The notes: generated by a model from the letters alone, not told the origin. A stretch of DNA of 64,000 nucleotides from Terracoccus sp. 273MFTsu3.1 (GCF_000383675.1 NZ_KB911820.1:248001-312000), one strand, 5' to 3'; shown: positions 17,864 through 27,371, counted from the stretch's first letter. Translations and numbers: made by a program.

Positions 17864-18955
17864 TCAGCGCTCCTCGGTGCCCGCGATGAAGGCCTCGAGC
17901 TTGGCGCGACCGAGGTCGTCCGGGCGCTGCTCCGGCGGCGACTTCATCAGGTAGGACGAGGCGGACAGCAGGGCGCCGCCGATGCCGCGGTCCTTGGCGA
18001 TCTTCGCCGCGCGGATGGCGTCGATGATGATGCCGGCCGAGTTGGGGGAGTCCCAGACCTCGAGCTTGTACTCGAGGTTCAGCGGCACGTCGCCGAAGGC
18101 GCGACCCTCGAGGCGCACGTAGGCCCACTTGCGGTCGTCGAGCCACGCGACGTAGTCGGACGGGCCGATGTGGACGTTCTTGCTGTCGACGAGGCCGGCG
18201 AGCGGTCCGGTCAGGTTCGACGTGACGGCCTGCGTCTTGGAGACCTTCTTGGACTCGAGGCGCTCGCGCTCGAGCATGTTCTTGAAGTCCATGTTGCCGC
18301 CGACGTTGAGCTGGTAGGTCCGGTCGAGCACGACGCCGCGGTCCTCGAAGAGCTTGGCCATGACGCGGTGGGTGATCGTCGCGCCGACCTGGCTCTTGAT
18401 GTCGTCGCCGATGATCGGGACGCCGGCGGCCTCGAACTTCGCGGCCCACTCGGGGTCGGACGCGATGAAGACCGGGAGCGCGTTGACGAAGGCGACCTTC
18501 GCGTCGATGGCGCACTGGGCGTAGAACTTGTCGGCCTGCTCGGAGCCCACCGGGAGGTAGGAGACGAGGACGTCGACCTTGCGGTCCTTGAGGACCTGCA
18601 CGACGTCGACCGGCTCGGCGCCCGACTCGTCGATCGTCTGGCGGTAGTACTTGCCGAGGCCGTCGAGCGTGTGGCCGCGCTGGACCTCGACGCCCGTGGT
18701 GGGGACGTCGGCGATCTTGATGGTGTTGTTCTCGGAGGCGTTGATGGCCTCGGAGAGGTCCTTGCCGACCTTCTTGTCGTCGACGTCGAACGCGGCGACG
18801 AATTCGACGTCAGAGACGTGGTACTCGCCGAACTTGACGTGCATGAGGCCGGGGACGCCGGCGGTGGCGTCAGCGTCCTTGTAGTACTCGACGCCCTGCA
18901 CGAGCGAGCTCGCGCAGTTGCCGACGCCGACGATGGCGACGCGTACGGATCCCAT
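17864..18955 (-). CDS. ino1: Inositol-3-phosphate synthase
   Basis: A 363-aa enzyme that turns glucose 6-phosphate into L-myo-inositol 1-phosphate using NAD, the first step toward phosphatidylinositol and mycothiol. The Rossmann start GVGNCASS and the family blocks [28 protein letters not shown] and SKN match the short actinobacterial form (about 360-370 aa). The gene follows padR by only 3 bases, so the two are cotranscribed. A PadR-type palindrome lies upstream of padR, so inositol synthesis is probably under its control. Two hairpins follow the stop. Confidence 0.97.
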   Translation of the reverse strand: MGSVRVAIVGVGNCASSLVQGVEYYKDADATAGVPGLMHVKFGEYHVSDVEFVAAFDVDDKKVGKDLSEAINASENNTIKIADVPTTGVEVQRGHTLDGLGKYYRQTIDESGAEPVDVVQVLKDRKVDVLVSYLPVGSEQADKFYAQCAIDAKVAFVNALPVFIASDPEWAAKFEAAGVPIIGDDIKSQVGATITHRVMAKLFEDRGVVLDRTYQLNVGGNMDFKNMLERERLESKKVSKTQAVTSNLTGPLAGLVDSKNVHIGPSDYVAWLDDRKWAYVRLEGRAFGDVPLNLEYKLEVWDSPNSAGIIIDAIRAAKIAKDRGIGGALLSASSYLMKSPPEQRPDDLGRAKLEAFIAGTEER

Positions 18956-18958
18956 GGA

Positions 18959-19612
18959 TCACTCCTTGTTGTTGGTGGTCGTGCTCTGGGGGGTGGTGAT
19001 GTCTGTGGTGCCCAGGCCGGGCTCGTCGTAGGCCGCCGGGCCCGGGTCGAGGGCCGCACGGCGCTCGGCGACGATGAGCTCCTCGAGCCAGCGCACCTCG
19101 CGCTCGGCGCGCTCCTCGCCGTGCTGCTGGAGGGCGAGGGTGTAGCTGTCCATCCGCTCGCGGCGGGCCTGGGAGGCGTCGCGGATGTTGGCGAGCCGCT
19201 CCTCGAGCCGGGAGCGCCGGCCCTCGAGGATGCGCAGGCGCACCTGCGCCTCGGTGCGCGAGAAGAAGGCGAAGCGGACGTCGAAGTCGTCGTCGTCCCA
19301 GGCGTCGGGGCCGCTGGCCGCGACGAGGTCCTGGAAGTGCTCCTTGCCGTCCGCGGTCAGCTCGTAGGTGATGCGGGGCCGCTTGCTGCTGCCCGTCGCC
19401 GCCTCGGTGGTCTCGTGGATCCAGCCCGAGTCGACGAGGTGGCGCAGCGCCGGGTAGAGCGAGCCGTAGGACAGCGCCCGGAAGATGCCGAGCGCGGTGG
19501 TGAGGCGCTTGCGCAGCTCGTAGCCGTGCAGCGGGCCGTCGTGGAGCAGGCCGAGGACCGCGAACTCGAGCAGCGCAGCGCGGCGGCTCTGGGGGCGTTC
19601 GGACTTCGGCAC
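18959..19612 (-). CDS. PadR family transcriptional regulator
   Basis: A 217-aa regulator with an N-terminal winged helix (about residues 10-95: EFAVLGLLHDGPLHGYEL, then LYPALRHL) and a C-terminal coiled helical dimerisation part (about 125-190), typical of the larger PadR subgroup. GTG at 19612 is chosen because translation from the upstream ATG would run through the operator-like palindrome. It is the first gene of an operon with ino1 and probably autoregulates through the site at 19632-19650. Its ligand is unknown. Confidence 0.9.
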   Translation of the reverse strand: MPKSERPQSRRAALLEFAVLGLLHDGPLHGYELRKRLTTALGIFRALSYGSLYPALRHLVDSGWIHETTEAATGSSKRPRITYELTADGKEHFQDLVAASGPDAWDDDDFDVRFAFFSRTEAQVRLRILEGRRSRLEERLANIRDASQARRERMDSYTLALQQHGEERAEREVRWLEELIVAERRAALDPGPAAYDEPGLGTTDITTPQSTTTNNKE

Positions 19613-19631
19613 GCCTTCACCATACACGCAG

Positions 19632-19650
19632 ATATATCGCTGCGATACAT
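19632..19650 (-). promoter_or_regulatory. PadR-type operator before padR-ino1
   Basis: An AT-rich island in very GC-rich DNA. The plus strand holds TATCGC-T-GCGATA (19635-19647) inside ATATATCGCTGCGATACAT. The position, 20-38 bases before the padR start, and the ATATAT stretch suggest that the operator overlaps the -10 region. Binding by PadR is inferred. Confidence 0.65.
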
Positions 19651-19675
19651 CATGCCGACGCATCGCCGCGTCACC

Positions 19676-19752
19676 GGGTCAACCAACAGGACCGAACCAC
19701 GGCTTCGGCGCCTGAGCGCCGTCTGGCTGGTTCGGGCCTGTTGGTTGACCCC
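19676..19752 (-). terminator. Long hairpin after the sigma/anti-sigma operon
   Basis: A 24-bp stem with one mismatch (GGGTCAACCAACAGG arm at 19676 against 19728-19751) and a ~28-base loop. It lies between the anti-sigma-like gene and padR, both on the minus strand, and so closes the sigma operon. Confidence 0.75.
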
Positions 19753-19765
19753 GCGCCGGAGTGGG

Positions 19766-20887
19766 TCAGGGCTCCGGGGTGTAGATGACGATGAACGCGG
19801 TGCCGTGGTCGGGTCGGGGACCCTCGGCGACGAGCCGCAGCGAGCGGGTCGAGCCGGCTCGCACGGGCACCTCGCCCCAGGAGCCGTAGCCGCGGGACTC
19901 GGTGGCCTCGAGACCCTCGAGCCGCAGACCGGCGCCGTCTCCGGACCGCGCGGCGTCGGTGAGGTCCTTGCCGGCGGACCCCCAGCTGACGAGGAACGGC
20001 CCGTCCGGGACGGCGACCCCGGCATACACGCTCGTCGGGACGCCCAGCTCGGGCAGCGTCCCGGACGCCAGCGGGCCGATCGCGACGCCGGCGACGCGGT
20101 AGCGGTAGCCCTGGTGCTCGACGACGGTCGGCAGGGCAGCGACCGTCGTGCCGGCCTCGTCCTCCACGGGCTGCAACGTGCCCTGCTCGTAGACGGCTCC
20201 GGTCAGCTGTGCGCCGTCCACGGAGGTCGGCTTGTGTGTCTTCGCGTCGACGAGCTGGACGCGAAGGGTGGTGGCCTTGCCGACGGTCAGCTCGCTCCAC
20301 CCCCGGCCCGGCTCGCCGGGGACGGTCCCGCCGGCAGGCAGGTCGCGCTCGGCCGGTCGGCCTGCCGAGCACGAGCTGCCGAAGAAGCCTGTGGTCCCGG
20401 TGAGGCTGACCGTGACCATGTATGCCGCGGCCTCGGTCTGCGTCAGGCCGGGCAGGTAGCACTCGGCGCCGACGGAGACGTGGGTCGTCGTGGGCTCCCA
20501 GACCAGCGAGAACTGACCCTGGCCGCGGTCGCCGACGAAACCGGCGACGAGGGTGTCGTCACCGACCCGGGCCCGGTAGCGCAGGCCGTCCTTGACGACG
20601 TCGCCGGGCGCGTCGGGGACGGAGCGGAACGGCATGCCGTCGGCTCCGATCATCGGGGCCGCGCTCGCCGCCGACCCGGCGGGGACCGTCGGCTCGGGAC
20701 GCCCGAGCGAGGTGACGACACCGACGGCGAGGGCGGCGACGGCGAGCGTCGCGACCGAGCCGGCGGCGACGGCGCGACGGCGCTTCGTCGTGCGCACCCG
20801 GCCGGCGACAGCGGTCGTGAAGTCAGGCGCGGTGCCGAGGTCGTCGGCGTGGGTGGTCAGCTCGTCGCGCAGGTCGGTGAGGTTCAT
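19766..20887 (-). CDS. Membrane protein paired with SigE-family sigma factor
   Basis: A 373-aa protein with a ~45-residue cytoplasmic N-terminus, a basic stretch (TTKRRR), one membrane helix (about 40-62) and a large extracytoplasmic part. The plan fits an anti-sigma or sensor protein of the SigE-type pairs of actinobacteria, but no zinc-binding anti-sigma motif is visible. Two Cys residues outside may form a disulfide. The ATG at 20887 overlaps the sigma stop (ATGA), so the two are coupled. Function is inferred from the pairing. Confidence 0.75.
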   Translation of the reverse strand: MNLTDLRDELTTHADDLGTAPDFTTAVAGRVRTTKRRRAVAAGSVATLAVAALAVGVVTSLGRPEPTVPAGSAASAAPMIGADGMPFRSVPDAPGDVVKDGLRYRARVGDDTLVAGFVGDRGQGQFSLVWEPTTTHVSVGAECYLPGLTQTEAAAYMVTVSLTGTTGFFGSSCSAGRPAERDLPAGGTVPGEPGRGWSELTVGKATTLRVQLVDAKTHKPTSVDGAQLTGAVYEQGTLQPVEDEAGTTVAALPTVVEHQGYRYRVAGVAIGPLASGTLPELGVPTSVYAGVAVPDGPFLVSWGSAGKDLTDAARSGDGAGLRLEGLEATESRGYGSWGEVPVRAGSTRSLRLVAEGPRPDHGTAFIVIYTPEP

Positions 20888-21459
20888 CGGACACGCTCCT
20901 CGTCGGAGGTCGGGCTCAGGGTGGGGTCGATGCGGAGCTTGGCCAGCGCGCGACTCGCCTGGCTCTTCACGGTGCCGACGGAGCACTGCAGGATCTCGGC
21001 CGTCTCGCTCTCGGACAGGTCCTCGTAGAAGCGGAGCACGACGACGGCCCGCTGGCGCTTCGGCAGCCGAGCGAGCGCCCGCCAGAGGTCGGTGCGGTCG
21101 TCCACGCGTACGTCCTCGGGGCGGTGCCCGGCAGCCGCGGCCCGCTCGGGCAGCTCGGCCGTGGCCTGCTCGCCGTTCCAGCGCCGCCGCCACCAGCTCG
21201 AGTACGTGTTGACCATGACCCGGCGGACGTACGCGTCGGGCTGGCCGTCGATGCGGGCCCAGGCGAACCACGCCTTGGCGAGGGAGGTCTGCACGAGGTC
21301 CTCGGCGAGCGCGCGGTCGTGGGTCAGCAGGTATGCCGTCCGCAACAGTCGGGTGGAGCGCGTCGCCACGAAGTCGTCGAAGGACCCTCGGTCCACGGCT
21401 CGTCCCCCTGTCAGCGGCCCGGCGGAGAGGCTGCTCGCCGCGGCGTCGGTGCCTGTCAC
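20884..21459 (-). CDS. SigE family ECF sigma factor
   Basis: A 191-aa sigma factor of the actinobacterial SigE family. Region 2 begins with FDDFVATRSTRLLRTAYLL and holds AEDLVQTSLAKAW; region 4 holds LSESETAEILQCSVGTVKSQ. GTG at 21459 is favoured because AGGA lies ten bases before it; GTG 21468 sits too close to that site. It is coupled to the downstream membrane protein and divergent from the penicillin-binding protein gene. The signal it answers to is unknown. Confidence 0.88.
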   Translation of the reverse strand: MTGTDAAASSLSAGPLTGGRAVDRGSFDDFVATRSTRLLRTAYLLTHDRALAEDLVQTSLAKAWFAWARIDGQPDAYVRRVMVNTYSSWWRRRWNGEQATAELPERAAAAGHRPEDVRVDDRTDLWRALARLPKRQRAVVVLRFYEDLSESETAEILQCSVGTVKSQASRALAKLRIDPTLSPTSDEERVR

Positions 21460-21657
21460 TGTCGTCACATCCTGCAGGACCGGCTGACCCCGGAGAAAGG
21501 TTGCACGCCGCACGCGGGTATGTGAAAACAGTCTGTGGGGTGCTTGTGCCGGTCGTGTGAGCCGCCTCCGTCGTTTCGTCGTCCCGGCGCCGGTCAGGTC
21601 ATACTGAGTGGCGGCCCGGGACGGTTTCTCGGGCCTGATCAGTGAATGGAGCAGGTT

Positions 21658-23916
21658 GTGACGCAGAGCAGGCGCGACATCCGCGCTGCCCAGCTGGCGG
21701 CCGACAAGGGCCGGGCCCAGCGCGCAGGCAATGGCAACGGCAGTGGCAACGGCACGGGCCGGTCGACCGGTGGTGCCGGCTTCGACGACGGTGACGGCGA
21801 GGGCCGCACCGGCTGGAAGAAGTGGGTGCTCGGCACGCTCAAGTGGGGCTCGATCGCCGCCGCCGTGCTGCTCGTGCTCGGCGTCGTCGGCGTCGTCGTC
21901 GCCTACAACCAGACCGCCATCCCGCAGCCCAACGAGCTGGCCAACAAGCAGGTCTCGATCGTCTACTACAGCGACGGCAAGACCGAGCTCGACCGCATCG
22001 CCGTCCAGGACGGCAACCGCGAGTCGGTCAAGCTGGGGCAGGTGCCGAAGTTCGTCCAGGACGCGCACATCGCCGCCGAGGACCGCACCTTCTACCAGAA
22101 CAACGGCATCTCGGTCGGCGGCATCCTGCGCGCCGTCAAGACGAGCGTCACCGGCGAGGCACAGGTCGGTGGCTCCACGATCACGCAGCAGTACGTCAAG
22201 AACTACTTCCTGACCCAGGACCGCACGATCTCCCGCAAGGCCAAGGAGATCCTCATCGCGGTCAAGATCGACGGCCAGCTCTCCAAGGCCGAGATCCTCG
22301 AGAAGTACCTCAACACGATCTACTACGGCCGCGGCGCCTACGGCATCCAGAGCGCGGCCAAGGCCTACTTCGGCAAGGACGTCTCCAAGCTGACCGTCGG
22401 TGAGGGCGCCGTCCTCGCGTCGGTCATCAACGCGCCGTCGCTCTACGACCCGGCCAACGGCGACTCGGCCCAGGCCAACCTCACCAAGCGCTACGCATAC
22501 GTCCTCGACGGGATGGTGCAGGAGGGCTGGCTCAGCGCGGCCGAGCGGGCGAAGTACACCGAGCTGCCGAAGATCCAGGCCTACAAGGGCAACAAGTCCT
22601 CCTCGGGCCCCAACGGCTACATCACCGCCCAGGTCAAGCGCGAGCTCATCTCCACCGGGCTGACGGACCAGGAGATCGACAACGGCGGCCTGCGCATCGT
22701 CACGACGATCGACAAGAAGGCCCAGACCGCGGCCATCGCGGCGATGAAGGACAACCTGCCCAAGAAGGTGACCGGCGGCCTCGTCGCGATCCGTCCCGGC
22801 GACGGCGCGGTCGTCGCGATGTACGGCGGTGCCGACTACGCGAAGAGCCAGTACAACACCTCGACCCAGGCGATCATGCAGGGCGCCTCGAACTTCAAGC
22901 CCTTCGCCGTCCTGGCCGCGGTCCGAGACGGGATCTCGACGAAGACGAAGTTCGACGGCGACCAGCCGCAGGAGATCGCCGGCACGAAGATCACGAACTT
23001 CGGTGACCGCTCCTACGGCATGGTCGACATGCGGCGGATGATCGGCCGCTCGATCAACACGGCCTTCGTCAACCTCAACAACACGATCACGCCGGCCCTG
23101 ACCCGACAGGCGGCCATCGACGCCGGCATCCCGGAGCGCACTCGTGGACTCGGCACCGACCTGACCAACGTCCTCGGCACCGCGTCCCCGCACGTCATCG
23201 ACATGGCCACGGCCTACTCGACGATCGCCGCGCAGGGCGTGCGGGCCAAGCCGTACTTCGTCAAGAAGGTCACGTCGACCACCGGTGACTTCACCTACGA
23301 GGCGAAGCCGCAGACGAAGCGCGCCTTCGACAAGGACGTGACCGCCGACGTCACCGACGCCATGACCTACACCGTCAAGGACGGCGGCACCGCGACGAAG
23401 CTCCAGCGCCTGGACCGGCCCGTCGCCGGCAAGACGGGCACCTCGTCCGAGTCGAAGTCGATCTGGTTCTCCGGCTTCATCCCGCAGCTGGCCGTGTCGA
23501 TCGGCATGTACAAGCCGGACGCCGACGGCAACCCGCAGACGCTGACGAGCTCCGAGGACACCAACCTCACGGGTGGCACGATCCCCGCGGACGTCTTCTA
23601 CGACTTCATGAAGGTCGTGACGGAGAACATGGAGGTCCAGGACTTCCCGAGCCGCGTCGGTGTCGGCGACGACAAGATCCCGACGCCCACCCCGACGTTC
23701 ACGCCGCCGCCGCAGACGACGACCCAGGCGCCGGCCACGACGACGACCGAGGCGCCGACCACCACGACGGCACCGCCGACGACGACGCAGCAGCCGACGA
23801 AGACGAACGGCACCGGGAAGCCCCAGCCGACGACGACGCAGCCGACGATCACGATCCCCCTACCCGGGGGCGGAGGACCGTCGCCCACCTCGACGAAACC
23901 CGGCAACGCCCCATGA
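21658..23916 (+). CDS. Class A penicillin-binding protein (PonA-like)
   Basis: A ~752-aa bifunctional peptidoglycan synthase. It has a Gly/Asn-rich cytoplasmic tail, a membrane helix near 65-85, a GT51 glycosyltransferase domain (Glu141 in AAEDRTF, then GGSTITQQ) and a transpeptidase domain with all three motifs: SNFK (Ser411), SIN, and KTG (Lys592). The last ~75 residues are a Pro/Thr tail like that of other actinobacterial PBPs. I prefer GTG 21658, which has GGAG six bases upstream; ATG 21646 lacks a ribosome site. The next gene is a membrane glycosyltransferase on the same strand. Confidence 0.93.
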   Translation: MTQSRRDIRAAQLAADKGRAQRAGNGNGSGNGTGRSTGGAGFDDGDGEGRTGWKKWVLGTLKWGSIAAAVLLVLGVVGVVVAYNQTAIPQPNELANKQVSIVYYSDGKTELDRIAVQDGNRESVKLGQVPKFVQDAHIAAEDRTFYQNNGISVGGILRAVKTSVTGEAQVGGSTITQQYVKNYFLTQDRTISRKAKEILIAVKIDGQLSKAEILEKYLNTIYYGRGAYGIQSAAKAYFGKDVSKLTVGEGAVLASVINAPSLYDPANGDSAQANLTKRYAYVLDGMVQEGWLSAAERAKYTELPKIQAYKGNKSSSGPNGYITAQVKRELISTGLTDQEIDNGGLRIVTTIDKKAQTAAIAAMKDNLPKKVTGGLVAIRPGDGAVVAMYGGADYAKSQYNTSTQAIMQGASNFKPFAVLAAVRDGISTKTKFDGDQPQEIAGTKITNFGDRSYGMVDMRRMIGRSINTAFVNLNNTITPALTRQAAIDAGIPERTRGLGTDLTNVLGTASPHVIDMATAYSTIAAQGVRAKPYFVKKVTSTTGDFTYEAKPQTKRAFDKDVTADVTDAMTYTVKDGGTATKLQRLDRPVAGKTGTSSESKSIWFSGFIPQLAVSIGMYKPDADGNPQTLTSSEDTNLTGGTIPADVFYDFMKVVTENMEVQDFPSRVGVGDDKIPTPTPTFTPPPQTTTQAPATTTTEAPTTTTAPPTTTQQPTKTNGTGKPQPTTTQPTITIPLPGGGGPSPTSTKPGNAP

Positions 23917-23952
23917 CGGGCGCGCCGGGGACGCAGGCGGGGTGACCACTCG

Positions 23953-25296
23953 GTGACCGAGAAGGTCGACGACCCCGTCGTGCGGGCGGCCTCCGAGGTC
24001 ATCGGAGGCCCCCGCGGACGGTATGCCGCGGCCCGTGAGCTCCCGTGGGTGCTCACGGCCGCTCTGCTGTCCGCCCTCACGGCCGTCACCGCCGGTCTGG
24101 CGATCCTGCTGCGCGCACCCTGCCTGCGCACCGGCTTCTCGGGCGACACCCAGTTCTGGAGCGCCTGCTACGCCGACCTGCCCACGGCGTACCGCGACGC
24201 GAACCTCAAGGCCGGCCTCGCGGCATACCTCCAGGGTGGCGACGGCGCACCGGTCACCGGGCAGCCGCCCCTGACCGGGCTCGTGCTCACGGCCGTCGCG
24301 AGCCTCGGCCCCGACGACGGATCGCTCAAGACGCGGGCCGCGTGGTACTTCGCGCTGTGGTCGGTGCTGCTGACCCTCCTGCTGCTCGTCATCGTCTGGC
24401 TCGTCGCGTCGTCGGCCGCTCGACCCATCTCGGCCGCGCACGTCGCGCTGTCACCCGTCGTCGTGCTGGCGGGGTTCATCTCGGCCGACCTGCTCGGGGT
24501 GGCCCTGGCCAGCGCCGGCATGTGGGCGTGGTCGCGGCGCAACCCGACGCTCGCCGGAGTGCTGCTCGGGCTCGCCATCGGGGCGCGGTCCTATCCCGTG
24601 CTCATCCTCGTCGCGATCGCGCTGCTCTGCGTGCGGTCCGGTCGGCTGCGCGAGATGGGTCGCGTCGTCGGCTACGCGCTGCTGACGTTCGGCGCGCTGC
24701 TCTCCGGGCTCTGGCTGCTCAACCGCGAGGCGGCCGCCTCCTCCTACCAGGGGTGGGCGTCGGCGGGAGCCGGCTACGGCTCGCCGTGGCTGCTGCCGCA
24801 GCTCGCCGGGCACCCCCTGCCCACCGGGGCCGTCACGGCGCTCGCCGTCGTCGGCTGGCTCGTCGCCCTCGTGGTCGGCGCCGTGCTGGCGTTGTCCTCG
24901 GCCCGGCGCCCGACGATCGCCGAGGTGTCGCTCGTCATGGTCGGCATCGTGCTCGTCACCGGCAAGTCGTTCACGGTGCAGAGCTCGCTGTGGCTGCTGC
25001 CGCTCGTCGCGTGGTGCGCCCTCCAGTGGCGTGACCACCTCATCTGGGCCGGAGCCGAGACGCTCAACTTCGTCGCGGTGTGGCTGACGATCGCCGCGAC
25101 GACCGTGCCCGATCGTGGGCTGCCGGCGTCGTGGTACGCCTTCTTCTCGATGCTGCGCGTCGTGGCGGTGCTGTGGCTCGTCGCCGTCGTGTGGCTGCGG
25201 GCCCGAGACCGGTGGAGCCGGTCGAAGGGGGAGCCCGACGACCTCGCGGGCCCGATGAGCGGCGCCGAGGACCGGCTCATCGTCCGCTTCTCCTGA
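23953..25296 (+). CDS. GT87-like polytopic membrane glycosyltransferase
   Basis: A 447-aa membrane protein with roughly ten helices and an early extracytoplasmic loop (CLRTGFSGD to about residue 100). It resembles the GT87/DUF2029 mannosyltransferases that use polyprenyl-phosphate mannose for lipoarabinomannan or glycoprotein synthesis (IGARSYPVLIL loop). It starts with GTG 36 bases after the PBP gene and is probably cotranscribed with it, as in related genomes. The donor and acceptor are inferred. No riboswitch is seen between this gene and the rpsF leader. Confidence 0.7.
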   Translation: MTEKVDDPVVRAASEVIGGPRGRYAAARELPWVLTAALLSALTAVTAGLAILLRAPCLRTGFSGDTQFWSACYADLPTAYRDANLKAGLAAYLQGGDGAPVTGQPPLTGLVLTAVASLGPDDGSLKTRAAWYFALWSVLLTLLLLVIVWLVASSAARPISAAHVALSPVVVLAGFISADLLGVALASAGMWAWSRRNPTLAGVLLGLAIGARSYPVLILVAIALLCVRSGRLREMGRVVGYALLTFGALLSGLWLLNREAAASSYQGWASAGAGYGSPWLLPQLAGHPLPTGAVTALAVVGWLVALVVGAVLALSSARRPTIAEVSLVMVGIVLVTGKSFTVQSSLWLLPLVAWCALQWRDHLIWAGAETLNFVAVWLTIAATTVPDRGLPASWYAFFSMLRVVAVLWLVAVVWLRARDRWSRSKGEPDDLAGPMSGAEDRLIVRFS

Positions 25297-25476
25297 CCGG
25301 CGCGGACGCGCCGGCGCCACGATTTCGGCGTATGCCATCCGGCCCGGTAGTCTTGCCCAGTTCGCCGTGTGCCCGGTGCCCTGTGGATCGAACCGACTCG
25401 ATGTCGGTGAGGTCTGCGAGGCTGAGCCGGCTGGAAGATCAGGCCGGGTCCCTTGGGCTCGCGGTGGGACGAATGC

Positions 25477-25530
25477 AACCCTCCTGTCACGAGAGAGACT
25501 CGTGACCGCCGAGACCAGAGGAGGTGGGTT
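25477..25530 (+). promoter_or_regulatory. rpsF leader, S6:S18-binding-type RNA
   Basis: AACCCTCCT (25477-25485) can pair with AGGAGGTGGGTT (25519-25530), which contains the Shine-Dalgarno. Inside, GTCACGAG/CTCGTGAC (25486-25493 / 25499-25506) forms a perfect 8-bp hairpin, followed by CGCCGAGACC with the CCG expected of the S6:S18 ribosomal leader. The known mechanism is that the S6-S18 complex binds and hides the ribosome site when in excess. The match to the motif is by eye. Confidence 0.7.
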
Positions 25531-25536
25531 AGAAGC

Positions 25537-25824
25537 ATGCGTCAGTACGAACTCATGGTCATCCTCGACCCGGAGACCGAAGAGCGCACCGTCGACAAGA
25601 CGATGGACAAGTTCCTCACCGTCGTGAAGAACGACGGGGGCACCGTCGAGAACGTCGACATCTGGGGCCGCCGCCGTCTTGCCTACGACATCAAGAAGAA
25701 GTCCGAGGGCATCTACGTCGTCGTCAACATGACGACCGAGCCGGCCACCGCCCAGGAGCTCGACCGCCAGCTGAACCTCAGCGAGTCGGTCATGCGCACC
25801 AAGCTGCTGCGCCCCGGCGCCTGA
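25537..25824 (+). CDS. rpsF: 30S ribosomal protein S6
   Basis: A 95-aa S6 protein starting [10 protein letters not shown] with the family block [10 protein letters not shown] and ending [10 protein letters not shown]6 binds S18 in the central domain of 16S rRNA; the S18 gene lies two genes downstream. It is first in the rpsF-ssb-rpsR-rplI operon and sits behind an autoregulatory-type leader. Confidence 0.98.
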   Translation: MRQYELMVILDPETEERTVDKTMDKFLTVVKNDGGTVENVDIWGRRRLAYDIKKKSEGIYVVVNMTTEPATAQELDRQLNLSESVMRTKLLRPGA

Positions 25825-25872
25825 TTCAGCGAAGTTACTGATCCGCTCGATCAACCGACGAAGGACTGGTCC

Positions 25873-26487
25873 ATGGCAGGCGACACCGTCATCACGATCA
25901 TCGGCAACCTGACCGCCGACCCCGAGCTGCGTTTCACGCCGTCCGGAGCCGCGGTCGCGAACTTCACCGTGGCCTCGACGCCGCGGCAGTTCGACCGCCA
26001 GAGCAATGAGTGGAAGGACGGCGAGACGCTGTTCATGCGCTGCTCGGTGTGGCGCGACGCGGCGGAGAACGTCGCCGAGTCGTGCCAGCGGGGCATGCGC
26101 GTGATCGTGTCCGGCCGGCTGAAGTCTCGTTCCTACGAGACGAAGGAAGGCGAGAAGCGCACCGTCGTGGAGATGGACGTCGACGAGATCGGCCCGTCCC
26201 TGCGCAGCGCCACCGCCAAGGTCAACAAGACCCAGCGCGGCGCGGGCGGTGGCGGCGGCTTCGGCGGCGGCCAGGGCCAGGGCGGCGGCTGGAGCGGTGG
26301 CTCCGGTGGCCAGGCCGAGGACCCGTGGGCGACCGGCGGTTCCGCCGGTGGCCAGGCGGCCCCGGCCGCAGGTGGCCAGCAGGGCGGCGGCTGGAGCGGT
26401 GGCTCCAGTGGCGGTCAGCCGGCTGCCGGTGGTCAGCAGGGCGGTGGTTGGGGCGCAGCCCCCAGCTACGACGAGCCCCCCTTCTGA
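25873..26487 (+). CDS. ssb: Single-stranded DNA-binding protein
   Basis: A 204-aa SSB. Residues ~1-115 form the OB fold ([15 protein letters not shown], then [17 protein letters not shown]). Residues ~120-198 are a Gly/Gln/Trp/Ser-rich flexible tail. The acidic-hydrophobic tip YDEPPF binds partner repair and replication proteins. It works at the replication fork with DnaB, which is encoded later on the same strand. AAGGA precedes the ATG. Confidence 0.97.
   Translation: MAGDTVITIIGNLTADPELRFTPSGAAVANFTVASTPRQFDRQSNEWKDGETLFMRCSVWRDAAENVAESCQRGMRVIVSGRLKSRSYETKEGEKRTVVEMDVDEIGPSLRSATAKVNKTQRGAGGGGGFGGGQGQGGGWSGGSGGQAEDPWATGGSAGGQAAPAAGGQQGGGWSGGSSGGQPAAGGQQGGGWGAAPSYDEPPF
26278..26406 (+). 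repeat. 27-bp direct repeat in the ssb tail
   Basis: Two identical 27-bp units (26278-26304 and 26380-26406), beginning CAGGGCGGCGGCTGG, encode the same QGGGWSGGS block of the SSB tail. A third, diverged copy follows near 26436. It looks like recent in-frame duplication within a disordered tail. Confidence 0.85.
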
Positions 26488-26601
26488 TCGAGCAGGTCAG
26501 CACCGTCGTCCGGTGACGCAGCCGGACGGCACACCCCGTAGTTCTGAAACCCATCCCGGGGCACGAACCCCCGGGCTCTCATCAAGAAGGAGAGCACCAC
26601 G

Positions 26602-26838
26602 ATGGCAAAGCCCGTTGTGCGCAAGCCCAAGAAGAAGGCCAACCCGCTGAAGGCGGCGAAGGTCGAGAACATCGACTACAAGGACACTGCGCTGCTGCGC
26701 AAGTTCATCTCCGACCGCGGCAAGATCCGCGCGCGTCGCGTGACCGGTGTGTCCGTCCAGGAGCAGCGTCTCATCGCCACGGCCGTCAAGAACGCCCGTG
26801 AGATGGCCCTGCTGCCCTACTCGAGCTCGGCTCGCTGA
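26602..26838 (+). CDS. rpsR: 30S ribosomal protein S18 (zinc-free form)
   Basis: A 78-aa S18 with the core [22 protein letters not shown] and the end LLPYSSSAR. The N-terminus has no CxxC zinc motif, so this is the zinc-independent type. In mycobacteria that type is a zinc-starvation paralogue, but in many Micrococcales it is the sole S18 of the rpsF operon. AAGGAG precedes the ATG. Confidence 0.97.
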   Translation: MAKPVVRKPKKKANPLKAAKVENIDYKDTALLRKFISDRGKIRARRVTGVSVQEQRLIATAVKNAREMALLPYSSSAR

Positions 26839-26865
26839 GCCGGTTTCGGGAACGAGGAGAACACC

Positions 26866-27312
26866 ATGAAGCTCATTCTCACGCACGAGGTCACCGGCCT
26901 CGGTGCTGCTGGTGACGTCGTCGAGGTCAAGGACGGCTACGGCCGGAACTTCCTCATGCCGCGCGGTCTCGCGACCCCGTGGACCAAGGGTGGCCAGAAG
27001 CAGGTCGACGCCCTGACCAAGGGCCGCGAGGTCCGCGAGATCAAGGACCTCGACACCGCCAAGGGTGTCAAGGGCCAGCTCGAGGCCACGTCGGTCAAGG
27101 TCCCGGCCAAGTCCGGCCAGTCCGGTCGCCTCTTCGGCGCCGTCAGCAACGGCGACATCGCCGCTGCCGTCAAGGCTGCCGGTGGCCCGGAGCTCGACAA
27201 GCGCAAGATCGAGGTCAAGCAGGCCATCAAGACGCTCGGCTCCTACGAGGCGACCGTCCGTCTGCACCCCGAGGTCGCGGCGACCCTCAAGTTCGAGGTC
27301 GTCCCCGCCTGA
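26866..27312 (+). CDS. rplI: 50S ribosomal protein L9
   Basis: A 148-aa L9 with the conserved N-terminal RNA-binding domain (MKLILTHEV, then [18 protein letters not shown]), a long connecting helix and a C-terminal domain ending LKFEVVPA. It is the last gene of the rpsF operon and is closed by a strong hairpin. In many actinobacteria dnaB follows directly; here dnaB lies 22 kb away on the same strand. Confidence 0.98.
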   Translation: MKLILTHEVTGLGAAGDVVEVKDGYGRNFLMPRGLATPWTKGGQKQVDALTKGREVREIKDLDTAKGVKGQLEATSVKVPAKSGQSGRLFGAVSNGDIAAAVKAAGGPELDKRKIEVKQAIKTLGSYEATVRLHPEVAATLKFEVVPA

Positions 27313-27331
27313 GGCACGCCTCTCGCACGGT

Positions 27332-27371
27332 CGAAGGGCCGGGCTCCGCACACGCGGAGCCCGGCCCTTCG
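27332..27371 (+). terminator. Terminator of the rpsF operon
   Basis: A perfect 18-bp stem (CGAAGGGCCGGGCTCCGC against 27354-27371) with an ACAC loop, 20 bases after the rplI stop. Confidence 0.85.

Noticed and set aside
20884-23193. A long minus-strand frame opposite the class A PBP gene that extends the sigma factor
   Set aside because: The part beyond the GTG at 21459 is antisense to the PBP and is low-complexity; the sigma domain starts where the family does.
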